64,000 nt of DNA. It comes from Betaproteobacteria bacterium GR16-43. Its GTDB lineage: Bacteria; Pseudomonadota; Gammaproteobacteria; Burkholderiales; Usitatibacteraceae. Location: NCBI GenBank assembly GCA_001953215.1, contig CP019169.1:3658001-3722000 (forward strand), read 5' to 3'. The notes beneath the pieces are model-generated. The model did not search any database. It saw only the letters and a list, made by a program, of their open reading frames with translations, and was not told the DNA's origin. A program made the position numbers and the translations under genes. Shown here one piece after another: positions 50,700 through 59,709 of the stretch (position 1 is its first letter; each line of letters begins with the position of its first letter).

Positions 50700-51581
50700 T
50701 CAGGCGATGCGGGTCTCGGCGGCGCTGCCCAGGCCGGCCGCGCGTTCGGCCGACTTTACCGTGTTCCCGAGCAGCATCGCGATGGTCATCGGGCCCACGC
50801 CCCCGGGCACGGGCGTGATGCGCGAGGCGACCGGCGCCACGCTGGCCGCGTCCACGTCTCCGGCCAGCTTGCCATCGGGCAAGCGGTTGATGCCCACGTC
50901 GATCACGACGGCGCCCGGCTTCACGGCGTCGCCGCCGATCATCCGCGGTTTTCCGACCGCGGCCACGAGGATGTCGGCTTGCCGTGTCATCGCGGCGAGG
51001 TCGCGGGTCTTCGAGTGGCAGATCGTCACCGTGGCGCCGGCGTTCAGCAGCATGAGCGCCATGGGCTTGCCGACGATGTTGGACCGCCCGACCACGACGG
51101 CGTGCTTGCCCAGCACCTCGATGCCTTCGTGCTCGAGCATCTTCATCACGCCCCAGGGCGTGCAGGGGTAGAACGCCGCGTCGCCCGCCACGAGCGCGCC
51201 GACGTTGTGGTAGTGGAAGCCGTCCACGTCCTTCTCCGGGACGATGGCGCCGATCACCGTGCGCGGGTCGATCTGCTTCGGCAGCGGCAACTGCACGAGG
51301 ATGCCGTGGAGGTCCGGGTCCGCGTTCAGCGTGGCGATGAACTTGAGCAGGTGCGCCTGCGTCGTGTCCGCCGAGAGCGTGTGCACCTCGGAGTGCATGC
51401 CGATCGCCTCGCAGGCGAGCGCCTTGTTGCGCACGTAGACCTTGCTCGCGGGATCCTCGCCCACGATCACCACGGCGAGCCCGGGGACGACGCCGTGCTC
51501 CTTCAGGCGAGCGACGCGCACGGCGCACTCGTTGCGAAACTCGGCCGCGATGGCCTTCCCGTCGATGATGCGTGCGGTCAT
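50700..51581 (-). CDS. folD: Bifunctional methylenetetrahydrofolate dehydrogenase/cyclohydrolase FolD
   Basis: A 293-residue Fol[15 protein letters not shown] with the catalytic lysine, [17 protein letters not shown], the NADP motif [18 protein letters not shown], and [13 protein letters not shown] at the end. It interconverts 5,10-methylene-, methenyl- and 10-formyl-tetrahydrofolate. Its ATG overlaps the stop of the PabB/cyclo-ligase gene by four bases (ATGA), tying the two folate enzymes together. Confidence 0.97.
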   Translation of the reverse strand: MTARIIDGKAIAAEFRNECAVRVARLKEHGVVPGLAVVIVGEDPASKVYVRNKALACEAIGMHSEVHTLSADTTQAHLLKFIATLNADPDLHGILVQLPLPKQIDPRTVIGAIVPEKDVDGFHYHNVGALVAGDAAFYPCTPWGVMKMLEHEGIEVLGKHAVVVGRSNIVGKPMALMLLNAGATVTICHSKTRDLAAMTRQADILVAAVGKPRMIGGDAVKPGAVVIDVGINRLPDGKLAGDVDAASVAPVASRITPVPGGVGPMTIAMLLGNTVKSAERAAGLGSAAETRIA

Positions 51582-53512
51582 TGTTCCTCGGCGATGCGGT
51601 GGAAATGGGTTTCGGTCATCACGGCGTCCACGGCGATGTCGTGGGGCTCGCGCGGCAGTTTGTCGATGAAGAAGGCGTCCGGCAAGGCCACCACGCGCAG
51701 GGTCCCCGGGGCGCTCCCGGCCAGCAGGCGGTCGAAGTAGCCCGCGCCGTAGCCCAGGCGGATGCCCTCGCAGTCGACCGCGAGCGCCGGCACGAGCGCG
51801 AAATCCACGTCCCGGATGTCACGGCGCTCGCAGCGCGCGGGGTCCGGCTCCTCGATGCCCCACACGCCGGGCACGAGGTCCGCGGAGAGGTCGCGAACGG
51901 CGTAGAGCTCGAGCATGCGCGGCTTCTTCACGACGCGCGGGAGCACCAGCGTCTTGCCGTCGGCGAGCACGGCTTCGGCGAAGGGCCGCGTGTCCCACTC
52001 CTTGCCGATGGAAAACGTGGCCAGCACGGTCTTCGCATCCCGGTAGGCCGGCAGCTCGCGCAACCGTTGCGTGATCGAGGCGGAAAACGCCGCGCTGCCG
52101 TTCGCGAAATGGGCGTCGCGCTTCGCGATGAAGATCCTGCGCAGCTCGGACTTCTCGGGATCCGGCGGCGCGGGCACGGCAAAGCGCTGCAGGGCGGCGC
52201 GGATGGCGGCGATCTTCACTTCGGTCTCCTCGTACTCGGATTCGGGCGAGGAGTCGGCCACGATGCCGCCCCCCGCGTAGAAACGGATCTCCCCTTTCGC
52301 GCAGACGGTCGTGCGAATGGGGATGTTCATGTCCATGCGCCCCGTGGCCGACACGTAGCCGATGGCGCCGCAATACACCTCGCGGCGATGGGGCTCCAGC
52401 GCGTCGATGATCTCCATCGCGCGCTTCTTCGGCGCGCCTGTGATCGAGCCGCCGGGGAAGCACGCTTCCAGCAGGTGGAGCGCGTCGTTGCCCGCGGCCA
52501 GGCGGCCGGTGACCGTGCTCACGAGGTGATGGACCGTGGCGAAGGTCTCGAGGCGGCAGATCTCGGGGGTGGCGACGCTGCCGGGTTCGCACACGCGGCC
52601 CAGGTCGTTTCGCAGCAGGTCCACGATCATCACGTTCTCGGCGCGGTCCTTGGTGGAGGCGAGCAGCTCCGCGCGGGCCGCCGCGTCTTGCGCCGGGTCC
52701 GCCCGCCGGCGGCGCGTGCCCTTGATCGGGCGCGTCAGCACCTCGCGGCCTTCGACGGTCACGAAGCGCTCCGGGGAACTCGAGAGCACCGCGCCGAAGG
52801 GATATTCGAGGAACGCGCCCATCGGAGCGGGATTCGTGTCGTGCAGTTGCCGATAGAGATCCCACGGGTCGCCCGAGCACGGGACGCGGAATTCGCGCGT
52901 GAGGTTGGCCTGGTAGCAATCGCCGGCGTGGATGAACTCGATCACGCGCGCCGCGCGCGGGAGATAGGCCTCGCGATCGAGCGTGGAAGCGACCTCGCCC
53001 AGCACGCGGAACGGTTCGCGTGCGGGTGGCGGGGCGAGCAGGCGTTGGCGCAGGGCCGCGGCGTCGGCGTCGGAAAAAGCGTCGAGCGAGGTGATGGCCG
53101 CCCGGCGCTCCTGGTGGTCGATCACGATCGTCCACGCATAGAGGCCGATGGCCGCTTCGGGCAGGAGAGGCGTGGTGCCGGCCTTGATCGCGGGGAGCTT
53201 CGCGAATCGGCGGCCGAGCTCATAGCCGAAGTAGCCGATGGCGCCGCCGGCGATCGGCCAGGACCCCGCGGCGGACGCAGGCCCCGCCTCGGCCAGCAGC
53301 GCCCGGGTGGCCGCGAACGCGTCCTGGCCGGGTTCGACCACCAGGGTTCGACGGGGCGCCGCGGCGATCACGTCATAGCGTCCGGTGGTGCGCGCGGGGT
53401 CGCCGCTGTCGAGGAAGACAGCCCAGCCCAGCGGCCGCACCGAATCGAGCCACGCATGGCGCTCGGCGCAGCGCGTGGACTCGTCGTAGGGGAGTTCGAC
53501 CGGTTGCGCCAT
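51578..53512 (-). CDS. pabB: Aminodeoxychorismate synthase component I fused to 5-formyltetrahydrofolate cyclo-ligase
   Basis: A 644-residue two-domain protein. Residues 1-450 are PabB: chorismate-binding core with [29 protein letters not shown] (the lysine that marks PabB), [11 protein letters not shown] and [16 protein letters not shown]. Residues about 457-644 are a 5-formyltetrahydrofolate cyclo-ligase (MTHFS/YgfA): [24 protein letters not shown] and the signature [11 protein letters not shown] (about 587-597). PabB makes aminodeoxychorismate for folate; the cyclo-ligase salvages 5-formyl-THF into methenyl-THF, the substrate of the coupled FolD. No pabA or pabC is next to it. The gene begins with ATG at 53512. 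Confidence 0.93.
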   Translation of the reverse strand: MAQPVELPYDESTRCAERHAWLDSVRPLGWAVFLDSGDPARTTGRYDVIAAAPRRTLVVEPGQDAFAATRALLAEAGPASAAGSWPIAGGAIGYFGYELGRRFAKLPAIKAGTTPLLPEAAIGLYAWTIVIDHQERRAAITSLDAFSDADAAALRQRLLAPPPAREPFRVLGEVASTLDREAYLPRAARVIEFIHAGDCYQANLTREFRVPCSGDPWDLYRQLHDTNPAPMGAFLEYPFGAVLSSSPERFVTVEGREVLTRPIKGTRRRRADPAQDAAARAELLASTKDRAENVMIVDLLRNDLGRVCEPGSVATPEICRLETFATVHHLVSTVTGRLAAGNDALHLLEACFPGGSITGAPKKRAMEIIDALEPHRREVYCGAIGYVSATGRMDMNIPIRTTVCAKGEIRFYAGGGIVADSSPESEYEETEVKIAAIRAALQRFAVPAPPDPEKSELRRIFIAKRDAHFANGSAAFSASITQRLRELPAYRDAKTVLATFSIGKEWDTRPFAEAVLADGKTLVLPRVVKKPRMLELYAVRDLSADLVPGVWGIEEPDPARCERRDIRDVDFALVPALAVDCEGIRLGYGAGYFDRLLAGSAPGTLRVVALPDAFFIDKLPREPHDIAVDAVMTETHFHRIAEEQ

Positions 53513-53615
53513 CCCACCATTCTAGTGGGTGACACCCCCCTCGCCTTGACCCGGGTTAGCTTCGCGGCGCCGGTGTTATGCTTCGCGCTTTCATTTTCCG
53601 AGAGGCCGAATCGCC

Positions 53616-54077
53616 ATGAAACGCCCGATCCTTGCCGCTGCCCTGGCCTGTGCCATCGCCCTGCCCGTCCTCGCCCAGGACAACCCGTTCTCGGGCTTCA
53701 AGGGCAAGATTCGCGAAGGCAACTGGGAATACAAGATGCAGATGGAGGGCATGCCCGGCATGCCCCAGGGCATGCAGATGCCGACCATCAACCGCTGCAT
53801 CACGCCGGCGGACGTGGACAAGGGCGGCTTCGCCAACAAGGACGGCAAGATGCCCGACGGCTGCACCGTGAAGAACATGAAGATGTCGGGCAACACGGCC
53901 AGCTACACCATGGAATGCACGAAGGATCCCAAGATGACCGTCGATTCGGACATCACCTTCGGCGGCGACACCTTCACCATGAAGCAGAAGATGGCCATGG
54001 ACCGTGGCGGCCAGATGATGAACATGACCCAGACGATGACCGGCCGCTACACCGGCCCTTGCACCGCGAAGAAGTAG
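53616..54077 (+). CDS. DUF3617 family exported protein
   Basis: A 153-residue protein with a signal peptide (MKRPILAAALACAIALPVLA) and a DUF3617 domain: EGNWEYKMQMEGMP, INRCITPADV and a paired-cysteine region (GCTVKNMKMSGNTASYTMEC, GRYTGPC). Strikingly methionine-rich (about 15%), mostly in the stretch MEGMPGMPQGMQMP. The fold is a periplasmic beta barrel-like domain of unknown role; methionine clusters often bind copper, but that is speculative. It ends 10 bases before a large inverted repeat. Confidence 0.9.
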   Translation: MKRPILAAALACAIALPVLAQDNPFSGFKGKIREGNWEYKMQMEGMPGMPQGMQMPTINRCITPADVDKGGFANKDGKMPDGCTVKNMKMSGNTASYTMECTKDPKMTVDSDITFGGDTFTMKQKMAMDRGGQMMNMTQTMTGRYTGPCTAKK

Positions 54078-54087
54078 CCACCCGAAC

Positions 54088-54177
54088 AATAATTGGGGTC
54101 AGACTCCCATTAAGTTAATTCGGATGCGGCACACCGCATCAAGGAATTAACTGAATGGGAGTCTGACCCCAATTATT
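54088..54177. repeat. 90-base near-perfect inverted repeat with nested hairpin
   Basis: Arms 54088-54120 and 54145-54177 (33 bases, one mismatch) enclose a second hairpin (gatgcgg/ccgcatc with a caca loop). Each arm contains a GGGGTC-A-GACTCCC unit related to the GGGGTC palindromes at 13.4, 17.5 and 18.1 kb. The right arm supplies the TAA stop of the prpE-like gene. It lies between convergent genes and would terminate both. Confidence 0.85.
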
Positions 54178-56068
54178 TCAGCGCTGTCTTGATCTGCTCG
54201 AGGGCCGCGGGATCTTCGATGGTGGTGAGGTCCCCGGGGTCGCGGCCCTCGCACAGGGCCTGGATCGAGCGGCGCAGCAGCTTGCCGGAGCGCGTCTTCG
54301 GCAACACCGTCACGAAGCACACGCGCGACGGGCGAGCAATGGCGCCGATCTCGCGATCCACCGTCGCCATGATTTCCTTCTCGTGCGCGGCGGCGAGTTC
54401 CGGCGTGGCGATCTTCGCGACATCCTTCACCACCGCGAAAGCGACGGGCACCTGCCCCTTCACCGCGTCGGCCACGCCCACGACGGCCACCTCGGCGATG
54501 TTGGGATGCGCCTGCACCGCCTCTTCGATCTCGCGCGTGCCCAGCCGGTGGCCGGCGACGTTGATCACGTCATCGGTGCGCCCGAGCACGAAGTAGTAGC
54601 CATCGGCATCGCGCGTGGCCCAGTCGAACGTGGTGTAGACCATCTCGTCCTTGAACGAGGTGTAGTACGTCTGGACATAGCGCGCGTCGTCGCCCCAGAT
54701 CGTGGTCATGCCGCCCGGCGGCAGCGGCGGCACGATGCACAGCACGCCCTTCTCGTCCGGCCCGCATTCGCGGCCCGTCTCCTCGTGCTTGATCTTCACG
54801 CGGTAGCCGTAGGCCGGGAACGAGGGCGAGCCGAACTTGCGCGGCGTGTCCTCGACGCCCGGGCACGCGGTGAGGATCGGCCAGCCCGATTCGGTCTGCC
54901 AGTAGTTGTCGACGATCGCGGTGCCGCCGAGGTTGTCCGACACCCAGCGCGCGGTCGGTTCGTCCAGCGGTTCTCCCGCGAGGAAGAGGTACCGAAGCGA
55001 GCTCGTGTCGTGCGCGCGCATGAATTTCGGATCCTGCTTCTTCAGCACGCGGATGGCGGTGGGCGAGGAGAACATCGAGCTCACCTTCCAGTCCTGCACG
55101 ATCTTCCACCAGATCGCCGCATCCGGGCGCACCGGAACGCCCTCGTACATGATCGTGGTCGAGCCGTTGATGAGCGGCCCGTAGACGATGTACGAATGGC
55201 CCACGACCCAGCCGATGTCCGACGTGCAGAAGTACGCCGTCCCCGGCTTCGCGCAGAAGATGTGCTTCATCGAGGAGGCCAGCGCCACCGCGTAGCCGCC
55301 CGTGTCGCGCAGCACGCCCTTGGGCTTGCCCGTCGTTCCGCTCGTGTACAGGATGTACGAAGGTTCGTTCGACTCGAGCCACGTCACCGGCACCTTCGCA
55401 TCGCGGTGCTTCTCGCGCAGCTCCACCCAGTCGAGGTCGCGCCCGGCGACGCGCGTGAAGGCCGGGTCCAGCCCGCGGTTGGCGACGATCACGCGCGCCG
55501 GCGGGAACTTCGCCAGCCGGATCGATTCGTCCACCAGCGGCTTCAGCGCGATGAGCTTGCCCATGCGCATGCCCGCGTCGCCCGTCACCATCACCTTGGG
55601 GCGCGCATCGTCGATGCGGGCGGCGAGGCTCGCGGCGGCGAAGCCCCCGAACACGACGGAGTGGATCGCGCCCAGCCGCACGGTGGCGAGCATCGCGAAG
55701 ACCGCTTCGGGAACCATCGGCATGTAGATGAGGACGCGATCGCCCTTCCCCACGCCCTGCTCCGCGAGCGCGGCCGCGAAGCGCTGCACCTCCGCATGCA
55801 GCTCCGCATAGGTGAAGCGGCGCTCCTCGTTCGTCTCGGTGGAGATCCACACGAGGGCCAACTGGCTGCCCCGCGTGGCGAGGTGCCGGTCGAGCGCGTT
55901 GTGGGCGAGGTTGGTCTGGCCACCCACGAACCACGCGCGGAACGGAAGCTTCGGCGCGTCGAGGACCTTCGAGAACGGCGTGTGCCAGTCGATGAGGCGC
56001 GCCTGCTCGGCCCAGAAGCCCTCGGGATCCTCGAGCGAACGCGCGTGGAATTCTCGATAGGAAGTCAT
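54173..56068 (-). CDS. prpE: Propionate--CoA ligase, PrpE-like
   Basis: A 631-residue acetyl/propionyl-CoA synthetase: N-terminal ACAS domain (SYREFHARSLEDPEGFW), P-loop YTSGTTGKPKGV, YWQTESGWPI, GRTDDVINVAGHRLGT and the acetylatable lysine in LPKTRSGKLLRR. The WQTESG motif with the SFPAYGYRV stretch and the 630-residue length favour PrpE over Acs. It activates propionate (and probably acetate or acrylate) for the methylcitrate or related route. Its stop codon is provided by the 54088-54177 repeat. Confidence 0.9.
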   Translation of the reverse strand: MTSYREFHARSLEDPEGFWAEQARLIDWHTPFSKVLDAPKLPFRAWFVGGQTNLAHNALDRHLATRGSQLALVWISTETNEERRFTYAELHAEVQRFAAALAEQGVGKGDRVLIYMPMVPEAVFAMLATVRLGAIHSVVFGGFAAASLAARIDDARPKVMVTGDAGMRMGKLIALKPLVDESIRLAKFPPARVIVANRGLDPAFTRVAGRDLDWVELREKHRDAKVPVTWLESNEPSYILYTSGTTGKPKGVLRDTGGYAVALASSMKHIFCAKPGTAYFCTSDIGWVVGHSYIVYGPLINGSTTIMYEGVPVRPDAAIWWKIVQDWKVSSMFSSPTAIRVLKKQDPKFMRAHDTSSLRYLFLAGEPLDEPTARWVSDNLGGTAIVDNYWQTESGWPILTACPGVEDTPRKFGSPSFPAYGYRVKIKHEETGRECGPDEKGVLCIVPPLPPGGMTTIWGDDARYVQTYYTSFKDEMVYTTFDWATRDADGYYFVLGRTDDVINVAGHRLGTREIEEAVQAHPNIAEVAVVGVADAVKGQVPVAFAVVKDVAKIATPELAAAHEKEIMATVDREIGAIARPSRVCFVTVLPKTRSGKLLRRSIQALCEGRDPGDLTTIEDPAALEQIKTALK

Positions 56069-56081
56069 CGGAAGCCTCGGA

Positions 56082-57050
56082 CTATTCGGGTTTGGCGCCG
56101 GTCCGCCGGACCACGAGCTTCCATTTCTCGATGTCGGCGAGCAGGAACGCGCGGAACTCCTCGGGCGTGCCGGCGACGATCATCGTGCCATCGGCCTCGA
56201 GCCGCATCTTGACCTCGGGCAAACGCACGACGCGCGCCGCGGCCGCATGGATCCGGCGCACGACGTCGGGCGGCATGCGCGCCGGACCGAGCAGCCCGAA
56301 ATAGGCCGCGCTCTCGTAGCCGGGAATCGAATGCGCGATCGGGGGCACGCCGGGCAGGGCCGGCACCGGGCGAACGCTGGTCACGCCGAGCGCCTTGATG
56401 CGCCCGGACTGCACCTGCGGCAGCGCGTTGATCACCGGGGCGAACATGAGCTTCACCTGGCCGCCCAGCACGTCCTGCAGGGCCGGAGCACTCCCCGGGT
56501 ACGGCACGTTCACGATGTCCACGTTCGCCATGGTCTTGAGGAGTTCGCCCGACATGTGGATCGAGGTGCCGTAGCCGCCGACCGCGAATTCGAGCCGCCC
56601 CGGCTGCGCCTGTGCGAGGCGGATCAACTCCTCCATGGTGCTCGCGGGGAAATCCTTCGCGGCGACGAGGACGGAGGGCCCGCTCGCCAACAGCATGATG
56701 GGCGTGAAGTCGTTCACGGCGTCGAAGGGCAGGCGCCCTCCGTACAGGCCCGGATTCACGCTGTGGCTCGTGTTGACGAAAAGCAGCGTGCGGCCGTCGG
56801 GTGCACTGCGCGCGACTTCGCCCGCGGCGATGGTTCCACCGGCGCCGGGACGGTTCTCGACGAACGTCGTCCACCCGTCGCGCGAAATCTCCTGGGCCAC
56901 GAGGCGCGCGAGGTAGTCCGTGGTGGCGCCGGGCGTGACGCCGACCAGGATCCTCACCGGCTTGCCGATCGGGCCCTCCGCGCGGGCGATCGGGCCGAAG
57001 GCGGATGCCACGGCGAAGAGCGCAACGACGAAGGCCAGGAGGCGGCGCAT
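56082..57050 (-). CDS. Bug-family periplasmic binding protein (TTT solute receptor)
   Basis: A 322-residue exported protein: signal peptide ending PIARAEG, then the Bug/TctC pattern PVRILVGVTPGATTDYLARL, FVENRPGAGGTIAAGEVA, NVDIVNVPYPGSAPALQDVLGGQV and GRIKALGVTS. These receptors deliver small carboxylates to TctAB permeases and are very abundant in Betaproteobacteria. No tctAB is next to it, so it is an orphan receptor like most Bug genes. The start at 57050 is 8 bases after the AcuI-like gene stop; the frame further upstream belongs to that gene. Confidence 0.92.
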   Translation of the reverse strand: MRRLLAFVVALFAVASAFGPIARAEGPIGKPVRILVGVTPGATTDYLARLVAQEISRDGWTTFVENRPGAGGTIAAGEVARSAPDGRTLLFVNTSHSVNPGLYGGRLPFDAVNDFTPIMLLASGPSVLVAAKDFPASTMEELIRLAQAQPGRLEFAVGGYGTSIHMSGELLKTMANVDIVNVPYPGSAPALQDVLGGQVKLMFAPVINALPQVQSGRIKALGVTSVRPVPALPGVPPIAHSIPGYESAAYFGLLGPARMPPDVVRRIHAAAARVVRLPEVKMRLEADGTMIVAGTPEEFRAFLLADIEKWKLVVRRTGAKPE

Positions 57051-57058
57051 GGACAGTC

Positions 57059-58036
57059 TCAGCGATTCACGTCCACGACGAGGCGGCCGCGCACCTTGCC
57101 GGCGAGGATCTCGGGCGCCGCGGCGATCGCGCCCGCGAGATCCGTCTCCTCGGTGATCGACGCGAGCAGGTCGCGATCGAGGTCCTTCGCGAGCCGTTCC
57201 CAGGCACGCTCCCGGATCGGACGCGGCGCCGTGACGCTGTTGATGCCCGCGAGCGTCACGCCCCGAAGGATGAAGGGCGCCACGCTCGAGGGAAGGTCCA
57301 TGCCCTGCGCGAGGCCGCACGCCGTCACCACGCCTTCGGCTTTCGTCTGCGCGCACGCGTTGGCGAGCGTGTGGCTGCCGACGGAATCGACCACGCCCGC
57401 CCAGCGCTCCTTCTGCAGCGGCTTGCCCGGCTCGGACAACGCCTTGCGGTCGATGACTTCGGACGCGCCCAGGCGCTGGAGGTATTCGGTTTCGCCGAGG
57501 CGGCCCGTCGAAGCGACGACGCGGTAGCCGAGCCGCGAGAGGATCGCGATGGCCACGCTGCCCACGCCGCCCGCCGCGCCGGTCACGAGGATCTCGCCCG
57601 ACTCGGGCTTCACGCCGAGGTCCTCGAGCTTCATCGTGCAGAGCATCGCGGTGAATCCCGCCGTGCCGATGGCCATCGCCTCGCGCGGCATCATGTCGGA
57701 GGGCAGCTTCACCAGCCAGTCGGCTTTGAGGCGCGCCTTGGTCGCGAGGCAGCCCCAGTGGACTTCGCCCACGCCCCAGCTCGTGAGGATCACGCGGTCT
57801 CCGGCCTGGAAGCGCGGGTTGGTGCTCTGCTCCACGGTACCGGCCCCGTCGATGCCGGCCACCATCGGCCACACGCGCACGACCGGCGACTGGTTGGTGA
57901 TCGCAAGGCCGTCCTTGTAGTTGATCGACGAGAAGTCGACTTTCAGCAGCACGTCGCCCTCGGGCAACCGCGCCTCGTCGATCTCCTCGATGCGGGCGTG
58001 GAACTCCGGGTCCTTCGTGAGGTAGATGGCCTTCAT
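57059..58036 (-). CDS. Medium-chain reductase, AcuI/YhdH-like acrylyl-CoA reductase
   Basis: A 325-residue MDR-family enzyme: N-terminal VDFSSINYKDGLAIT, VAGIDGAGTV, the GILTSWGVGEVHWGC-like block (ILTSWGVGEVHWGCLA), NADP motif VTGAAGGVGSVAIAIL and C-terminal ILAGKVRGRLVVDV. No zinc-binding cysteines. AcuI reduces acrylyl-CoA to propionyl-CoA with NADPH. The ATG overlaps the zapE stop (ATGA). The nearby prpE-like gene would make the same CoA esters, which fits a propionate/acrylate route, but the link is inference. Confidence 0.88.
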   Translation of the reverse strand: MKAIYLTKDPEFHARIEEIDEARLPEGDVLLKVDFSSINYKDGLAITNQSPVVRVWPMVAGIDGAGTVEQSTNPRFQAGDRVILTSWGVGEVHWGCLATKARLKADWLVKLPSDMMPREAMAIGTAGFTAMLCTMKLEDLGVKPESGEILVTGAAGGVGSVAIAILSRLGYRVVASTGRLGETEYLQRLGASEVIDRKALSEPGKPLQKERWAGVVDSVGSHTLANACAQTKAEGVVTACGLAQGMDLPSSVAPFILRGVTLAGINSVTAPRPIRERAWERLAKDLDRDLLASITEETDLAGAIAAAPEILAGKVRGRLVVDVNR

Positions 58037-59253
58037 GCTTTCGCTTGCAGGACCTGCGGGTTGGCGGCAGAAGCGTGCTTGCGGGAAAAGTAGTCCTTCG
58101 ACTGCATCTCGCGCAGCCGGCTCGCGCATCGCACGAATTCGCTGCGCACCATCTTCGACGGCCCGTACTGCTCCGAAACCGGCGCCACCAGTTCCTCGGC
58201 GGGCACCTCGGCGGAGAGCACGAGCTTCACGCGCTGGTCGTAGAACACATCCACCATCCACGTGAAGCGCCGGATCACGTCGGTCTTTTCCGCTTTCATT
58301 TGCTTCACGCCGGACACCAGCACCGTATGGTACGCGCTGGCGATCTGCAGGTAGTCCATCTGCGAGCGCGGTTTCTCGAAAAGCTCCGCGAAATCGAACC
58401 AGACCACGCCCTTCGCGCGCCGGCGGTAGGCGAGCGGCCGGTCGCCGACCTCGATGGTCCCGTTCTCGGAATAGGAAGCCTTGGTCATGGCCTCGAAGAA
58501 GCGCGCGAGGTTTTCGTCGGCGCGTTCGTCGATCGGCGTGTAGTACACCTCGAGCGCATCGAGCAGGCGGCGGCGATGGTCGGTGCCGCCGCCCAGGTGG
58601 TAGACGTCGAGCTTCTCGTTCAACACCGCGATCGCCGGCAGGAACCGTTCGCGCTGCAGGCCGTTCGGGTAGAGGTCGTCGGGCTTGTAGTTGGAGGTGA
58701 GGACGATCACCACGCCCTTGTCGATCAGCTTCTCCAGCAACCGGCCAAGGATCATCGCGTCGGCGATGTCGCTCACGTGGAACTCGTCGAAGCAAAGCAG
58801 GCGCAGTTCCTTCGCGATCTCGACGGAGATGGCCTCGATCGGGTCTTCCTCGCCGGAAAGGGCGCGCAGCCGCTCGTGGATCTCGCGCATGAACTCATGG
58901 AAATGCACGCGGCGCTTGCGCTTGTGGCGCGAGACCTTGAAGAACGCGTCCATCATGAGCGACTTTCCGCGCCCCACCCCGCCCCAGATGTACATGCCGC
59001 GCGGGGGCTTTCTCCCGGCGCCGAAGTTGGTGACGAGGCGGTTCAGCTTTCCGGCGCGGTATTGCCGATATTCCTCGAGATCGACGAAGAGGCGCTCCAG
59101 CGCGTTGAGCACCCGGAGCTGGTCGCTATCGGAATGGAAATCGGCGCGCTGGCTGAAGTGCCAGTACCACTCGAGCGGGCCGGAAAACTCCGAGCCGTCC
59201 TGCTCGGCGTCCTCCTCGGCTTCCACGGCGGCGCTGTCGGCGGTGTCGTCCAT
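58033..59253 (-). CDS. zapE: Cell division ATPase ZapE (AFG1-like)
   Basis: A 406-residue AAA+-type ATPase: P-loop YIWGGVGRGKSLMMD near 90, LCFDEFHVSDIADAMIL (Walker B), VLTSNYKPDDLYPNGL (sensor) and the C-terminal FAELFEKPRSQMDYLQIA. ZapE acts on the Z-ring during constriction; the eukaryotic relative AFG1 extracts mitochondrial proteins. An acidic N-terminal extension (about 1-25, EAEEDAEQDGSEF) is added. Its start overlaps the stop of the DUF3592-like gene by one base (TGATG), so it follows lpdA and that gene in one transcript, as in other Betaproteobacteria. Confidence 0.95.
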   Translation of the reverse strand: MDDTADSAAVEAEEDAEQDGSEFSGPLEWYWHFSQRADFHSDSDQLRVLNALERLFVDLEEYRQYRAGKLNRLVTNFGAGRKPPRGMYIWGGVGRGKSLMMDAFFKVSRHKRKRRVHFHEFMREIHERLRALSGEEDPIEAISVEIAKELRLLCFDEFHVSDIADAMILGRLLEKLIDKGVVIVLTSNYKPDDLYPNGLQRERFLPAIAVLNEKLDVYHLGGGTDHRRRLLDALEVYYTPIDERADENLARFFEAMTKASYSENGTIEVGDRPLAYRRRAKGVVWFDFAELFEKPRSQMDYLQIASAYHTVLVSGVKQMKAEKTDVIRRFTWMVDVFYDQRVKLVLSAEVPAEELVAPVSEQYGPSKMVRSEFVRCASRLREMQSKDYFSRKHASAANPQVLQAKA

Positions 59254-59702
59254 CAGTCGTCGAAGTATTCCATGACCCCGTAGATCGCGGCTCCGAGCGT
59301 GGCCAACGCCATGAACAGGTAGATGAAGTTGTTCCAGTCGGTCTTCCCGAGTTCGTCCCAGAGGAACACCTTGTCGCTGTCCGCGGGATTCACCACGACC
59401 TTGTGCACGCTGCCTTCCTTGTGCAGGCGCGAGAACAGGATGGCCTGGCCTTCCGTCTCGAAATTCCGGGAGTGGGTGAGCGGGCCGTGGCCGGGAATCT
59501 CATAGACGGAATGCACCACGTAGCCGACCTTGTTTTCGTCTTCCTCCCGCCGCACGGATATCACGCGGCCGCCGACCGGCCTGTGTCCGCGCGCCGCCCA
59601 CCGCGCCCAGAAGAGCCGTGCGACCGCTCCCAGCAACACGATTCCCACGGACACTTCGGTGGCCATGGCGAGCTTCTGGGCCCACTCCGAATTGTCGTGC
59701 AC
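59253..59702 (-). CDS. Small membrane protein, DUF3592-like
   Basis: A 149-residue protein read from GTG. Hydrophobic spans at about 16-33 and 126-144 flank a soluble domain with VGGRVISVRREEDENKV, VVHSVYEIPGHGPLT and SVHKVVVNPADSDKVFL, the strand pattern of DUF3592. The role is unknown. It is placed between lpdA (7-base gap) and zapE (one-base overlap). Confidence 0.7.
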   Translation of the reverse strand: MHDNSEWAQKLAMATEVSVGIVLLGAVARLFWARWAARGHRPVGGRVISVRREEDENKVGYVVHSVYEIPGHGPLTHSRNFETEGQAILFSRLHKEGSVHKVVVNPADSDKVFLWDELGKTDWNNFIYLFMALATLGAAIYGVMEYFDD

Positions 59703-59709
59703 GGCACCC

